DNA of 64,000 nt from Ceratotherium simum simum. Lineage: Eukaryota > Chordata > Mammalia > Perissodactyla > Rhinocerotidae. Within the stretch, counting starts at the first letter, position 1; each line of letters starts with the position of its first letter. The position numbers were made by a program, and so were the translations under genes. This document shows, piece by piece, positions 36,131 through 45,769 of the stretch. The stretch lies in contig NW_004454159.1 of NCBI RefSeq assembly GCF_000283155.1, forward strand, positions 20,407,253-20,471,252, read 5' to 3'. The notes beneath the pieces are model-generated. The model made no database searches. It had not been told where the DNA came from and worked only from the letters and a program-made list of their open reading frames with translations.

Positions 36131-36368
36131 GGGAAAGGTGGGGGATTGATGGCCTAGAATCAGTCTGCCTTTTCTGTGTTTAGTGAAGACTGTCTCTCTT
36201 TGTCTGCCTTCCCAGGTTAGCTCTTAGTTCCTGCTGACACCACAACGGTGGCCATGACTTCTGCCCACCATCACTCATGAGTCATGGCAGATGGAGAAGG
36301 ATGAAAACAAATAGGAGGAGGCAGAGGAGAGAACAAGGATATGAGAAGGAGAGAATAAATAGATAAAT

Positions 36369-36381
36369 AAATATGGAAAAG
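36369..36381. repeat. ERE target-site duplication, left copy
   Basis: AAATATGGAAAAG, repeated at 36624-36636. Confidence 0.85.
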
Positions 36382-36384
36382 ATG

Positions 36385-36623
36385 GGGGCCGGCCCGGTGG
36401 CACAAGCGGTTAAGTGCGCACACTCCCCTGCTGCGGCCCGGGGTTCCCCGGTTCGGATCCCGGGCGTGCACTGACGCACTGTTTGGCAAGCCATGCTGTG
36501 GCAGCATCCCATATAAAGTGGAGGAAGATGGGCACTGAGGTTAGCCCAGGGCCAGTCTTCCTCAGCAAAAAAAGAGGAGGATTGGCAGATGTTCACAGGG
36601 CTGATCTTCCTCACACACACAAA
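36385..36623 (+). mobile_element. ERE SINE (ERE1-like, sense)
   Basis: Head GGGGCCGGCCCGGTGGCACA, A box AAGCGGTTAAGTGCGCACAC, B box GGTTCGGATCCC, then CAAGCCATGCTGTGGCAGCA, AAAGTGGAGGAAGATGGGCA, the doubled CTTCCTCAGCAAAAAAAG module and a CACACACAAAAA tail. It is close to full length, with a clean 13-bp duplication. This is an RNA polymerase III-type SINE moved by L1. Confidence 0.95.
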
Positions 36624-36636
36624 AAATATGGAAAAG
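36624..36636. repeat. ERE target-site duplication, right copy
   Basis: AAATATGGAAAAG. Confidence 0.85.
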
Positions 36637-38609
36637 GTCTGGTGTGTAGAATTAAAGGATCCTGGAGAGTTCTCAAGCTAATCTGGAGGTAGTAATGGCC
36701 TGGCATTCTGAGGTTAATTGAAAGTTGTTGGAGTTGCTGAACTAGATAATTTCCAAAATTATGAGTGTTTTTTCTCGTTTGTGTAGATCCAGGACAGCAT
36801 CAAATTTATATCTTCTTTTTCCTATGTAAAGCACTTGCTACATCAGCAAAAAGATTCATTTATAAAAATCTTGCTATGGTGAGTTGTTTAAAAGCTGTTG
36901 GTTTATGCTCTGGTGTTTTTACAAAGAACAAAAGGGATGCAATGCTTCACTTTCTTTGATTATCTTAACGCAAGCATAGTGTGAGATGGTAGAGTTCAAC
37001 ACCATGACTGTATTAGATGCGGGCAGGAGAATTCAGTGGCCATAAAATAATAGTGGGGTTTCTCTGTAGGTAAAACAGTAGTAATTGTATCCATCACTTG
37101 AGCGCAGAAAGTGATTGTACACAGGGGTCAGAAGAGTAATCCGCTGGCCACAAACCTCATGGCATCATTGGGAGGTGCATTCATTTTAAGCCTGTTTCCC
37201 CTTCTTTGAAGCCGGAAGTTATTGGCTACTGCCGGAGGCCTGTTATGACCACGTGAGGATCAAAGCCCGACCAGGGGTGGGAAATGCTTTGTTCCTGGCT
37301 CTCTCATAATAGCCTTTTCCTTTCCTTTGACTGAAAGAAGCAAGTCAAATAGGATTATCCTAATGGAACAGAAGTGTTTTATATAAAAAGTTCAAAAAAG
37401 AAATCTAAACAAATTCTAATGTCTTTCATTTACTGAATACTGTTTTATTACTGAGCCAAAATGGAAAATATGCTGGTGGCAAGTGGGCCGTTTTTTGAGG
37501 CTCTAAAGAAACTATTCTTTCTCAAATTATAACTGATTTACAAGCAAATGTAATGGTCCTTTTAACCACAGTGTATAAGTAAAACAAATATTGTTTTTTT
37601 CTAATTCAAAGCCCTTAAAAATACAACCTTCAAAGACTGGCATCTTCTCAAATTACTTTACTACAACTCCAACTTGTTTTAATTGTTGCAAAACTGCAAA
37701 CCATATGCCCTAAAATGAGAATAAAGATATACTTAAATGACACCTTCAGGGTATAATAAAGTGCAATATAGGTGCAAAAAGTACAATGCAGTCATTTAAA
37801 AAATAGAAGCAGTACAGTAAAGTACAGTAACGTAATAAAATAATGAGATTAGAGTTATTTTCTGGGCACCATTGTTTTAAAGAGGAACTGTGTTCTCACA
37901 GTTAATAACACTCACTTCCTGATCATGAGGCACTTTGTTGACATGGAATCTGAGCACGAGATGGCTTCCTAACAATTCCCTCTTCTCTGCTTGGCTATAA
38001 AGACCACATGGGTGGGGACAGGAAGTTTAAGTGGTTCTGTGAATGTGTGAGGCTCAGTTCTGGAAAAAGAATGGTATTCTTAGAAACCTGACATCTTGCA
38101 CATGAGGGCAAGTTGGGTAGCTGGGAAAAAACAAATGGTTCCGCATTTATTTTAGCATTTATTTCTTTTTATGTGAAATCTACTTTGGCTGTTTGTAAGC
38201 AAAGAACAGATCTAGGAGTGCTGTGGGAGTGGGGGTGGCGGGAGGGGGTTTCCTTCAGCCTCGGGGTTTAGCAGTGTGGCTTTGGTAAAAATCCTGCAGA
38301 GAGTCTGGAGGTCTCTTGTGCTTCCAGGGAGCAGGTTTGCAAGGCAGAGGAGTAATTGCAGCAATTTACCCTTTCAATTAAAATTTGCCTGGGTGGCTGG
38401 CTGCTGGTTTCAATCTCTTTTCAGTAATTTAGGGAGAAAGTGAGGAATGAGTGGCTTGTTAGATGGATTGAGTCCATACAGAAGCAGTAGATGGGGAGTT
38501 ATTACAAGGAGGGGCCTGGGATGTGCTGAAGGGTAAAATTAAGGCAGGAAAACATTAGCAAGAGGCTATGTTCCCTTCCTACTTTGGACACAAGACACAA
38601 TGATGGTCC
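36637..38609. other. Unique non-coding DNA
   Basis: No gene or repeat recognised. Confidence 0.5.
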
Positions 38610-38622
38610 ACTGCTGTGTTTT
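38610..38622. repeat. ERE target-site duplication, left copy
   Basis: ACTGCTGTGTTTT, repeated at 38838-38850. Confidence 0.88.
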
Positions 38623-38837
38623 TTTTTTTTTTTTTTAAAGATTTTATTTATTTATTTTTCCCCCAAAGCCCCAGTACATAGTTGTCTGTCACAGCTGCAC
38701 ATCCCTCCAGCTGCTGTATGTGGGACGCGGCCTCAGCATGGCTGGAGGAGCGGTGCTTCGGTGCGCACCCGGGATCCGAACCCGGGCCGCCGGCAGCGGA
38801 GCGCACGCACCCAACCGCCAAGCCACGGGCCGGCCCC
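38623..38837 (-). mobile_element. ERE SINE (short-body form, antisense)
   Basis: On the plus strand: a T-run, AAAGATTTTATTTATTTATT, CCCCAAAGCCCCAGTACATA, CACAGCTGCACATCCCTCCA, GTATGTGGGACGCGGCCTCA, B-box complement GGGATCCGAACCCGGG and GGGCCGGCCCC at the head. The AAGATTTTATTT end and the CCCCAGTACATAGTTGT module differ from the 36.4-kb copy, so this is another ERE subfamily. The 13-bp duplication is exact. Confidence 0.95.
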
Positions 38838-38850
38838 ACTGCTGTGTTTT
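38838..38850. repeat. ERE target-site duplication, right copy
   Basis: ACTGCTGTGTTTT. Confidence 0.88.
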
Positions 38851-39104
38851 GATTGGGCCATGTAAGGATTTACAAGTTAAGTTAATTGGCAACATGAAAA
38901 ATCAGATATTTTACGTAAAAACCTGTATTTTGATTCTCTTGAAACACTGGAAGATGAGGCCAATGGGGCACTCATTGTCGCTGAAACTTAGTAACAGCTG
39001 CCCCTGTGTTAAGATGAGGTGCGTGATCTCTCCAGTTCTTTGCATGGCCCCTGTAGGCATGAGTTTTGGAGGCCTCTGTTTAGGACTCTTTTCCCTCCAA
39101 CAGA

Positions 39105-39285
39105 AATAAAAATAGCTAATATTTATTGGTGCCATGCCTTGTCCTAATTATGTTACACATAATAGCTTATTTAACCCTCACAACAATCTCATGAGGTAGG
39201 TACTGCCACCATCAACATTTTACTGATGAAGAAATGGAGGCAAAGGGAAGTAAAGTAACTTCCCCAAGCTCACATATCCAGAGAC
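39105..39285 (-). repeat. MIR SINE
   Basis: Antisense MIR with well-kept blocks: AATAGCTAATATTTATTGGT, TTTAACCCTCACAACAATCT, CATGAGGTAGGTACTGCCAC and AGTAAAGTAACTTCCCCAAG. Confidence 0.88.
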
Positions 39286-40052
39286 TGCATTTTTAGTCAT
39301 CTTGAAACCGGCAAACAATTAGCCATTGATGATTAGGCAGCTAGTGACTATGAGGGATAAGAATTGGCCACCTCAAAATATGTCTTTTCCTGAAAGACAC
39401 TTTGACCCCCACCCCCACTAACTGACCAAAAGAGTTTGGGATGGGAGGCCTGCCCCCAGAACAGGCCATCACCATAGACATCTCCGGGTATCTGGGAGGG
39501 TCCTTGCTAAGCCCATTCTTAGTTCTGGTTACCCTATATAAGAGACATTTACATTTGTAAAGGAAATCTCCCTTTGTAAAGGTATATTCTTCCCTGTACC
39601 GGGAAGAAGGTGGGGATGGCCTTACCTAGAAACTTATCAGAACGGAAGGCAAGGACTTAAATCTTCATGATAAACTTACCCATTGTTAACAGTGCTGTTT
39701 AGGCAATATGCTATCTGACTCCCACTAGGTTCCTATAGGTAACATCCTCCTGGAGCCGGGGTCACCATGGTAATGGGTGTTCGAGCTATTTTTTTCAGGA
39801 ATTGGAACCCCTTGTCCACTTCAGGCCGGTTGAGACTACCAACCCATCAACTGGGCCCACACAGACGTATGTCCAATAAGTGACCTTTTGATGTCAAGAG
39901 GTTAAAACTCCACCCTCAGGGCGTGCTAATGGCGCCATTCTGTGAACATGTGTCCTATGAAGAGACATGAAGCCTGACTACGCTTGTACAGATCATCAAT
40001 TACCTCATCTCTCCTCACCTCCAATCATTTCAGACCACCTTGCCCCCTTCCC

Positions 40053-40060
40053 CATAAATA
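40053..40060 (+). promoter_or_regulatory. TATA-like box of the LTR
   Basis: CATAAATA, placed about 80 bases before the LTR's AATAAA. This spacing fits a retroviral R region. Activity is not shown. Confidence 0.45.
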
Positions 40061-40135
40061 TCCCTGAGTCCCTATTTTCGGGGAAGTGGATTTGAGATTC
40101 ATTCTCCTGTTTCCTCACCTGGCTGCTTTGTGATT

Positions 40136-40141
40136 AATAAA
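40136..40141 (+). terminator. Polyadenylation signal of the LTR
   Basis: AATAAA within TGATTAATAAACC, followed by a pyrimidine- and GT-rich stretch. Confidence 0.6.
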
Positions 40142-40221
40142 CCTTCTCTCTCTGCTGCAATCTCGTCGTCTCAGTGTTTGGCTTTCTGGGCAGCAGGAAA
40201 AACGGACCTGGTGCGGTAACA

Positions 40222-40739
40222 ATTTCAATGTAAGGAAACTTCCATGAATAATCCTGGAGGGAAAGCTGTGCTTGGCCAGATGCTGTTGTCAGTTCTCATT
40301 TTACTGTGGTTTTTTACTTTAAACCCTTAATCCCATAGTTAGTTGATAATTTAAGTTACATGGACAGAAAATGCTGCAGATATGTTACATATACTAAGCC
40401 TAGGTCAGTGGGTCCTGAAAATCAATCATGTCTATAAAGAACCATATCTTGGGATATATAGAGTAGGACTAATCCCATTTTTTCCAACTTCAATGCCATT
40501 TCAATATTAGTAATACTAGTTTAAAATGAATAGCTAAGACAGACTTGAAATGGAAAAATAAACATAAAGATGGTAGTAGCTTATGGTTTGCATGGTAAGT
40601 AGGTATTTGGATGTGGACAGAGTACCCTGCTTTGGCCTTGATGTTGCAGTTTAAAGATTAATTGTATTTATAAGGTCTATAACGTTTCGTGAAAGAGAGA
40701 GGTAGAGAGAGAACGAGAGAGTGCCAGCTAGTGATGGAG

Positions 40740-40740
<1 letters not shown>
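40222..40740. other. Unique non-coding DNA
   Basis: No gene or repeat recognised, apart from a GAGA-rich piece near 40696-40722. Confidence 0.4.
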
Positions 40741-40743
<3 letters not shown>

Positions 40744-40783
<40 letters not shown>

Positions 40784-40788
40784 TGTGT
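40744..40788. repeat. (GT)n microsatellite
   Basis: About 22 GT units with one TATG interruption. It ends exactly where a MaLR LTR starts. Confidence 0.95.
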
Positions 40789-41142
40789 TATGGACTGAAA
40801 GTGTCCCCTCTAAATTCATATGTTGAAGCCATCTCTCCCAATGTGGTGGTACTTGGTGGTGGGGCCTTTGGGAGGTAATCAGATTTAGATGAGATCATGA
40901 AGATGGGTCATGGGATAAGCATCCTTACAAGAAGAGGAAGGGACACCAGAGTGATCCCTCTTTGCCGTGTGAGGAGATAGCAAGAAGGCAGCTGTCTGCA
41001 AGCCAGGAAGAGTCCTCACCAGGAACTGAATCAGCTGGCACCTTGATCTTGGACTTCTCAGTCTTCAGAACTGTGAGAAATAAATGCCTGTTAATAAATA
41101 TCCAGCCTATGATAATTTGCTACAGCCGAGCTGACTAAGGCA
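40787..41142 (+). repeat. MaLR LTR (MST/MLT1-type)
   Basis: Sense blocks in order: TGTTATGGACTGAAAGTGTC, AATTCATATGTTGAAGCCAT, GGGGCCTTTGGGAGGTAATC, ACACCAGAGTGATCCCTC, GCAAGCCAGGAAGAGTCCTC, ATCAGCTGGCACCTTGATCT, GAACTGTGAGAAATAAATG and end GCCGAGCTGACTAAGGCA. Solo LTR, near full length. Confidence 0.88.
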
Positions 41143-41589
41143 GTGAATATGTGTGTGAGGTGGCCCCCTCCTCAGGGCAGGTGGTGGGGCAGGAGCAGGA
41201 GAAATGATTGGGTGAAAGGGGCACGGTTAGCTTGAGCTTTCCCTGGGAAGAATGCAACTCAGTTTGGGAGCCAGGCCCTAAGGCAGGGAATGAACTCCAG
41301 AGCCTACGGGGGCCCGTGGTAATGGAGGTGAGTGCCACAGCCTGGAGGTGAGGAGGAGAGCATGTGCAGGACTGAGGAGGAATGGCCCTGCTACTACTCA
41401 GCTCCAGTCTCCTGCTGCACTACCAGGAAGCGGGCCCATGCTGCCAAAGAGAAGCTTTGGGGAAGGGAAGACAGATTTTTATAAGTCTTCTGATTGTTAA
41501 ACGTTGGCATTGGTTAAATTTTTTCTTAAATATTGCAAAAGCTAAATAAAGCTGTGGTATTAAATTTTACTTGTGACTATCTGTGAGAC

Positions 41590-41838
41590 CTCGCCTTGGT
41601 GACTTAGTTCTGGTATGGTCCTGGGTGATACAGGGAGCAAGAACATCCCAGGTAGAGGTACCAGCACTGGCAAAGACACAGAGGCAGGAAAGAGCCTTGG
41701 GGATGACTGGAGCACAAAGCGGGCATGGAAGCCAACGACAACAGGGACAGTAGAGGCAGCAATGGGGGGAACTCAACCCAAGTCACATGACTCATAAGGG
41801 CTGGGGTTTTATCTTGTAACATGATCGCATAAATTGGG
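41590..41838 (+). repeat. Ancient interspersed repeat, family not named (outer, left half)
   Basis: GCACTGGCAAAGACACAGAG, GGCAGGAAAGAGCCTTGGGG, GGGCTGGGGTTTTATCTTGT and ACATGATCGCATAAATT are late blocks of the family. The MLT1 LTR interrupts it at 41839, and the repeat continues at 42563. Confidence 0.5.
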
Positions 41839-42249
41839 TGTAGTGAATTGAATTGTGTCCCCCAAAACATATGTCTATGTCCTAACCCCTAGTACCTGTA
41901 AATGTGACCTTATTTGGAAACAGGGTCTTTGCTGATGTAATTAAATTAAGAATCTCAAGATGATATCATCTTGGATTAACTGGATGTGTCCTGAATCCAA
42001 TGACTAGTGTCCTTATAAGAGAAAAGAGAGGAAGATTTGAGACATACAGACCCTGCAGAGAAACAGGGAGAAGGCGGAGGCAGAGAACAAAGTGATGCAT
42101 CTACAAGCCAGGGAACACTGAGGATTGCAGGAGCCACCAGAAACTAAGAAAGAGGCATGGGACGGATTCTCCCTCAGAGCCTCCACAAGAAACCAACCCT
42201 GTTAACACCTTCATTTCAGACCTCTGGCTTCCAGAACTGTGAAAGAATA

Positions 42250-42257
42250 CATTTCTG
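42250..42257. repeat. ERE target-site duplication, left copy
   Basis: CATTTCTG, repeated at 42497-42504. Confidence 0.8.
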
Positions 42258-42496
42258 GTTTTTTTTTTTTTTTGTGAGTGAGATCAGCCCTGAGCTAACA
42301 TCTGATGCTGATCCTCCTCTTTTTTGCTGAGGAAAACTGACCCTGGGCTAACATCCATGCCCATCTTCCTCTACTTTATATGGGACGCCGCTGTGACAAG
42401 CGGTGCATCGGTGCACGCCTGGGATCCGAACCCGCGAACCCTGGGCCGCTGAAGAAGAGCGCACGCACTTAACCACTTGCGCCACGGGGCCGGCCC
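42258..42496 (-). mobile_element. ERE SINE (ERE1-like, antisense) inside MLT1
   Basis: Plus strand reads T-run, GAGATCAGCCCTGAGCTAAC, CTGATCCTCCTC, CATCCATGCCCATCTTCCTC, GGGATCCGAACCCGCGAACC, ACTTAACCACTTGCGCCACG and GGGCCGGCCCC. Near full length. Because it interrupts an MLT1 it is younger than that LTR. Confidence 0.93.
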
Positions 42497-42504
42497 CATT
42501 TCTG
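42497..42504. repeat. ERE target-site duplication, right copy
   Basis: CATTTCTG. Confidence 0.8.
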
Positions 42505-42562
42505 TTGTTTTGAGCCACCCAGTTTGTGGTAATTGTCACAGCAGCCCTAGGAAATGAATACA

Positions 42563-42990
42563 TTGGACTTCTGTATAAGATTTCATTGGAAAACCACAGT
42601 AGTAGATGAGAGAGAACTGCAGAAAGGTTATAGAGTGGTGAGCGAGGTGGTCAGATTTGAGGGGTGATCCCTCAGCAGCTGCTCAGGAAGGAAGCAAGAA
42701 CACGGCCAGTAAAGCCACTTAGAATCACTGTGGGACTTCAAAATAAGAGATAGTGAGGTCCCTGACAGTGGGACTAGAGATAGAGCAGAAGAGACACCTT
42801 TGAGGAACATTACATTTAGGAGGAAAAATTAACATGGCTTGGTGATTGCTCTGCGATGGGTGGCATTGAAGGTGGGAGGTGGTGAGAGAGCAAGAGAAGG
42901 CTGGGATTAGTTATTTCGAGGTCACTAGGAGGGTGGCAATGGCGGTGGCACTTCCTGAAATAGATACTCTTGGAGAAGGAATAGGTTCAA
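42563..42990 (+). repeat. Ancient interspersed repeat, family not named (outer, right half)
   Basis: GTGGTGAGCGAGGTGGTCAG, a GGCTTGGTGATTGCTCTGC piece and GTGGTGAGAGAGCAAGAGAA resemble the late part of the family and run on from the left half at 41590-41838. Confidence 0.4.
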
Positions 42991-42999
42991 GAGGAAATA

Positions 43000-45055
43000 T
43001 GATGAGGTCAGTTGTGAACAAGTTCAGCTTGAAATGCCTCTGGGTCCTGCAGGTGGAGATCAGAAGCTTTCTTTTTTTAATTTTGCTTGGAGATTTTGGG
43101 GGCTATAAGAGGAAAGGCTAAGGTGAAGTCATGAGGATGGTTGAGCTACTAGCCTGAGAATGTGTATTTGTTGAGAAAAGTAATGTGCTTCCTGTCTTCG
43201 CTTTTGCTTTTTGTTCTTTTTTCTTTTAGTTGTGTAGAAAACATATACATATCTTAAGGGGAAAAAGCGTGACTCAATTTTGTAGGCAAGATTTGTTATT
43301 TTTGCCTTCTGTTTCCCTTCTCTTCCTTTGGCTACAGCACTCTGATTTTTGTTGGGGAATTACCCTCTCCATTCCCACCCTCTCTCCTGCCTCCACTCCA
43401 GGACCCCCCAGGTGACCCAAGCCTGTCAGCCAGAGCATTAGACCTCGCTGGCTACAGTGACTAGTTTGTGAAGGTCATGTGAGCTTCAGGACAGCAACAG
43501 TTCTGCCTGGGACCTTTCCCTGGAGTCAGCATGAGAAAGATCTATGTTGTAGATAGGTTGTTTAGCTGAAAGTGTGTAAACGTAGAGCTGTAGGTGGGTG
43601 TCTGTGCCACACACACGGAGATCCTGCCAGAGATGGAGGCTGATGCGACGGAAAGCAGAGTTGAGAGATAAACAGACAGGTTTCTGATGGCTCTGAGCTG
43701 CCGAATCCCCTTTTGCCTTAAGCCAGAGTGAGGTGGCATTTATTTCTTTTGCAACTAAAAAGGGTGCTGATTAACACATCGGTAATGTATGGTGGAAAGC
43801 TATGCGCCTGGAGTGGATTTCTTCAGCAGCAACCACGCTGGACGGCAGCACCCTCAGGGATATGTTTTGAAGAGAGGAACGTCAACCCAAGATTTCAGGG
43901 CCGTGGTGTGAGGAAGGCCAGCATCTTTTTCAGGAAAAGGAAGGCTGTCACAGCAGAGGCAAATAAAATGCAATCTTTTTTCCCCCTGCTAAATGTGGCA
44001 GAATTTCCCTTGACAGAGAGTTACGAAATGATTCTTTCAAGGCTACAATTACTAATTGGTCTGCCTGGGAAAAAGTGCATTGAGTGCCTCTACCCCTTCA
44101 TTACTGTCATGCTCTCCTTCTTGTCTATAGCAAAAACAACCAGTTGGAAGTGTGTGGGTGCACGTTTTAAAGCTATCACAAAAATTTTGATGCTTGTATG
44201 TATATTATTTCATTATGTTTCAAGGTACTTCCTCTAAAACTGGCTAATTAATGTGAATTTTCCCTCTGCTATGACATTACTCTCCCATTAGACATTTGAC
44301 TTTGCAAATGGCTATCTAGGATCTCTTTTAGCTTCACCATGTCACCTACGGTGCAGGATTAAGCATTAAAAATATAATGCCAATGACATGTTTTTCTTAG
44401 ATCGGTAAAATGGACACTGTAAAATTAAGGAGGTGTCATTGACTTCTGAGTCTTTTGAAACTAATCGTCTCCTATCAACATAAGAATTCCATGGACTGAT
44501 TCCAATATTGCTATAGAATTTCTGCTCTGTTCCTGTGAGTATGTATGTATGGGTTAATTGAAGATGATTTCTCCCCGTTAAATTAGTCTACTTTGATGGA
44601 AAAAAAAAGCCTTTAGAAATATGGGAGCAATGCCAAGATTAAAATTTATTAAACAAAGTAGAAAGTATAAAAATTGGTTCTATTCACTCATACATTTATT
44701 CCATAAATGATCCCATCTTTGTCAGCATGGGATGGCCAAGGTAACTTGACATCAAAGGAACATATAGGCCACAGCTGGTACTAGACTTGTGTTCTGGTGT
44801 TTACAACTTTAGGAGTCTTTCTTGAAGAAAGAAATGGCCATTCCCACAACCCTAGAGTTCATAGAATTGTAGAATTTTATTTTGAAGCTGGAAGGAAACT
44901 CAGAGCCCATCTAACTATTTATTCTCATAATTTTATTCTTAAAGATTCTGGGCCTCAATGAGGTTGAGTTGAATGTTGTAACAGTGAGAATAGAAGCCTG
45001 GACTCTTGGCTCCTAGTCTGGTGAAAATTTCTGCAGACAATTAAGCCATTAATAT
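43000..45055. other. Unique non-coding DNA
   Basis: No gene recognised. The 169-codon frame at 43728-44237 opens at GTG, not ATG, and has no recognisable motif, so I do not call it a gene. A decayed ancient repeat is likely near 44880-45000 (GCTGGAAGGAAACTCAGAGC, GGACTCTTGGCTCCTAGTC). Confidence 0.45.
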
Positions 45056-45059
45056 GTCA

Positions 45060-45765
45060 ACATTTTTAGAGTCCTTGTTTTATGCCAGACACTGTACTGT
45101 GCAGGATGTACTGATGATATCATAGTCCTGTCCTGGAGGGGATTATGAAGTAGTGGGAAGACAGACACATCAACAAACAATTTGACTGTATTGGGACAAG
45201 TGTTCAAAAAGAGGTGTATACGAAATTAGAGGAAGCTTCCCAGAAAAGGTGGCATTTGAAGTGAATCTTGGAGGATGAATAAAATTCTGCCAAGTGCACA
45301 AAGCAGAGAAGGTCTTTTCGAAATCATGAGAAGAGTGAGTATGCCCAAAGGTGTGAAAGGTGAGGCATAATCATGGAGCTGAGAGGCAGGCTGGCCATAG
45401 GCAGCATAGAGTTGTGGGACACAGGACTGGAAAGGTAGGCGAGGATCAGACTACTTTGTATGCAGTGTTAAGGACTTTGCACTTTATTCTGAAGGCAATG
45501 GGAAGCCAGGGAAAGAGTATAAGCAGAGGCCCAATTGGATTTGTGATTTGGAAAGATTGCATTGTGGTAACGTGACTATGAATTGAAAGGAGTGGAGAAG
45601 AGGAGTAGGAAGACTGATTAGGAGCTGTCCTAGTGGTCCATTTACTACATGACAAAAGCCTCAATGAGTGTAGTGGCCCTTGGGGTGAGGCAGGGTGGGG
45701 TGTAAAATAATTTGAGAGGCATTTGTACAGGAGAATGGAACAGGAGATGGTGACTAATCGAATGG
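45060..45765 (+). repeat. Ancient interspersed repeat, family not named
   Basis: The most complete copy. Blocks in order: TTTATGCCAGACACTGTACT, GGAAGACAGACACATCAACA, GGTGGCATTTGAAGTGAATC, AGTGCACAAAGCAGAGAAGG, GTTAAGGACTTTGCACTTTA, CAATGGGAAGCCAGGGAAAG, GGTAACGTGACTATGAATTG and GACTGATTAGGAGCTGTCC. The family is common in mammals; I cannot name it safely. Confidence 0.6.
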
Positions 45766-45769
45766 AGGG

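Larger units (their letters stand above)
39351..40221 (+). mobile_element. Solo LTR, ERV1-like (borders approximate)
   Basis: The downstream half has the signals of an LTR: a TATA-like CATAAATA at 40053-40060, a polyadenylation signal AATAAA at 40136-40141 about 80 bases later, and an end GTGCGGTAACA. The upstream half is not coding. No PBS or internal region follows, so it appears to be a solo LTR. The start (TGAGGGATAAG) is a guess because I could not match a target-site duplication at either side. Family and class are inferred from overall layout. Confidence 0.7.
41839..42562 (+). repeat. MLT1-type MaLR LTR, split by an ERE
   Basis: From TGTAGTGAATTGAATTGTGTC to a GAATACA end, the blocks AACCCCTAGTACCTGTAAAT, GACCTTATTTGGAAACAGGG, ATCTTGGATTAACTGGATG and GCAGGAGCCACCAGAAACT match MLT1 in order. 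Flanks are TTGGG left and TTGGA right, a 5-base duplication with one change. An antisense ERE sits at 42258-42496; MLT1 resumes after it with TGAGCCACCCAGTTTGTGGT. Confidence 0.9.

Noticed and set aside
38640..38840. Reading frames across EREs (for example 38584-38865, 38720-39109)
   Set aside because: They are chance frames in SINE sequence.
43728..44237. 169-codon plus-strand frame
   Set aside because: It opens at GTG; the first ATG lies well inside; no motif, acceptor or polyadenylation signal supports it.
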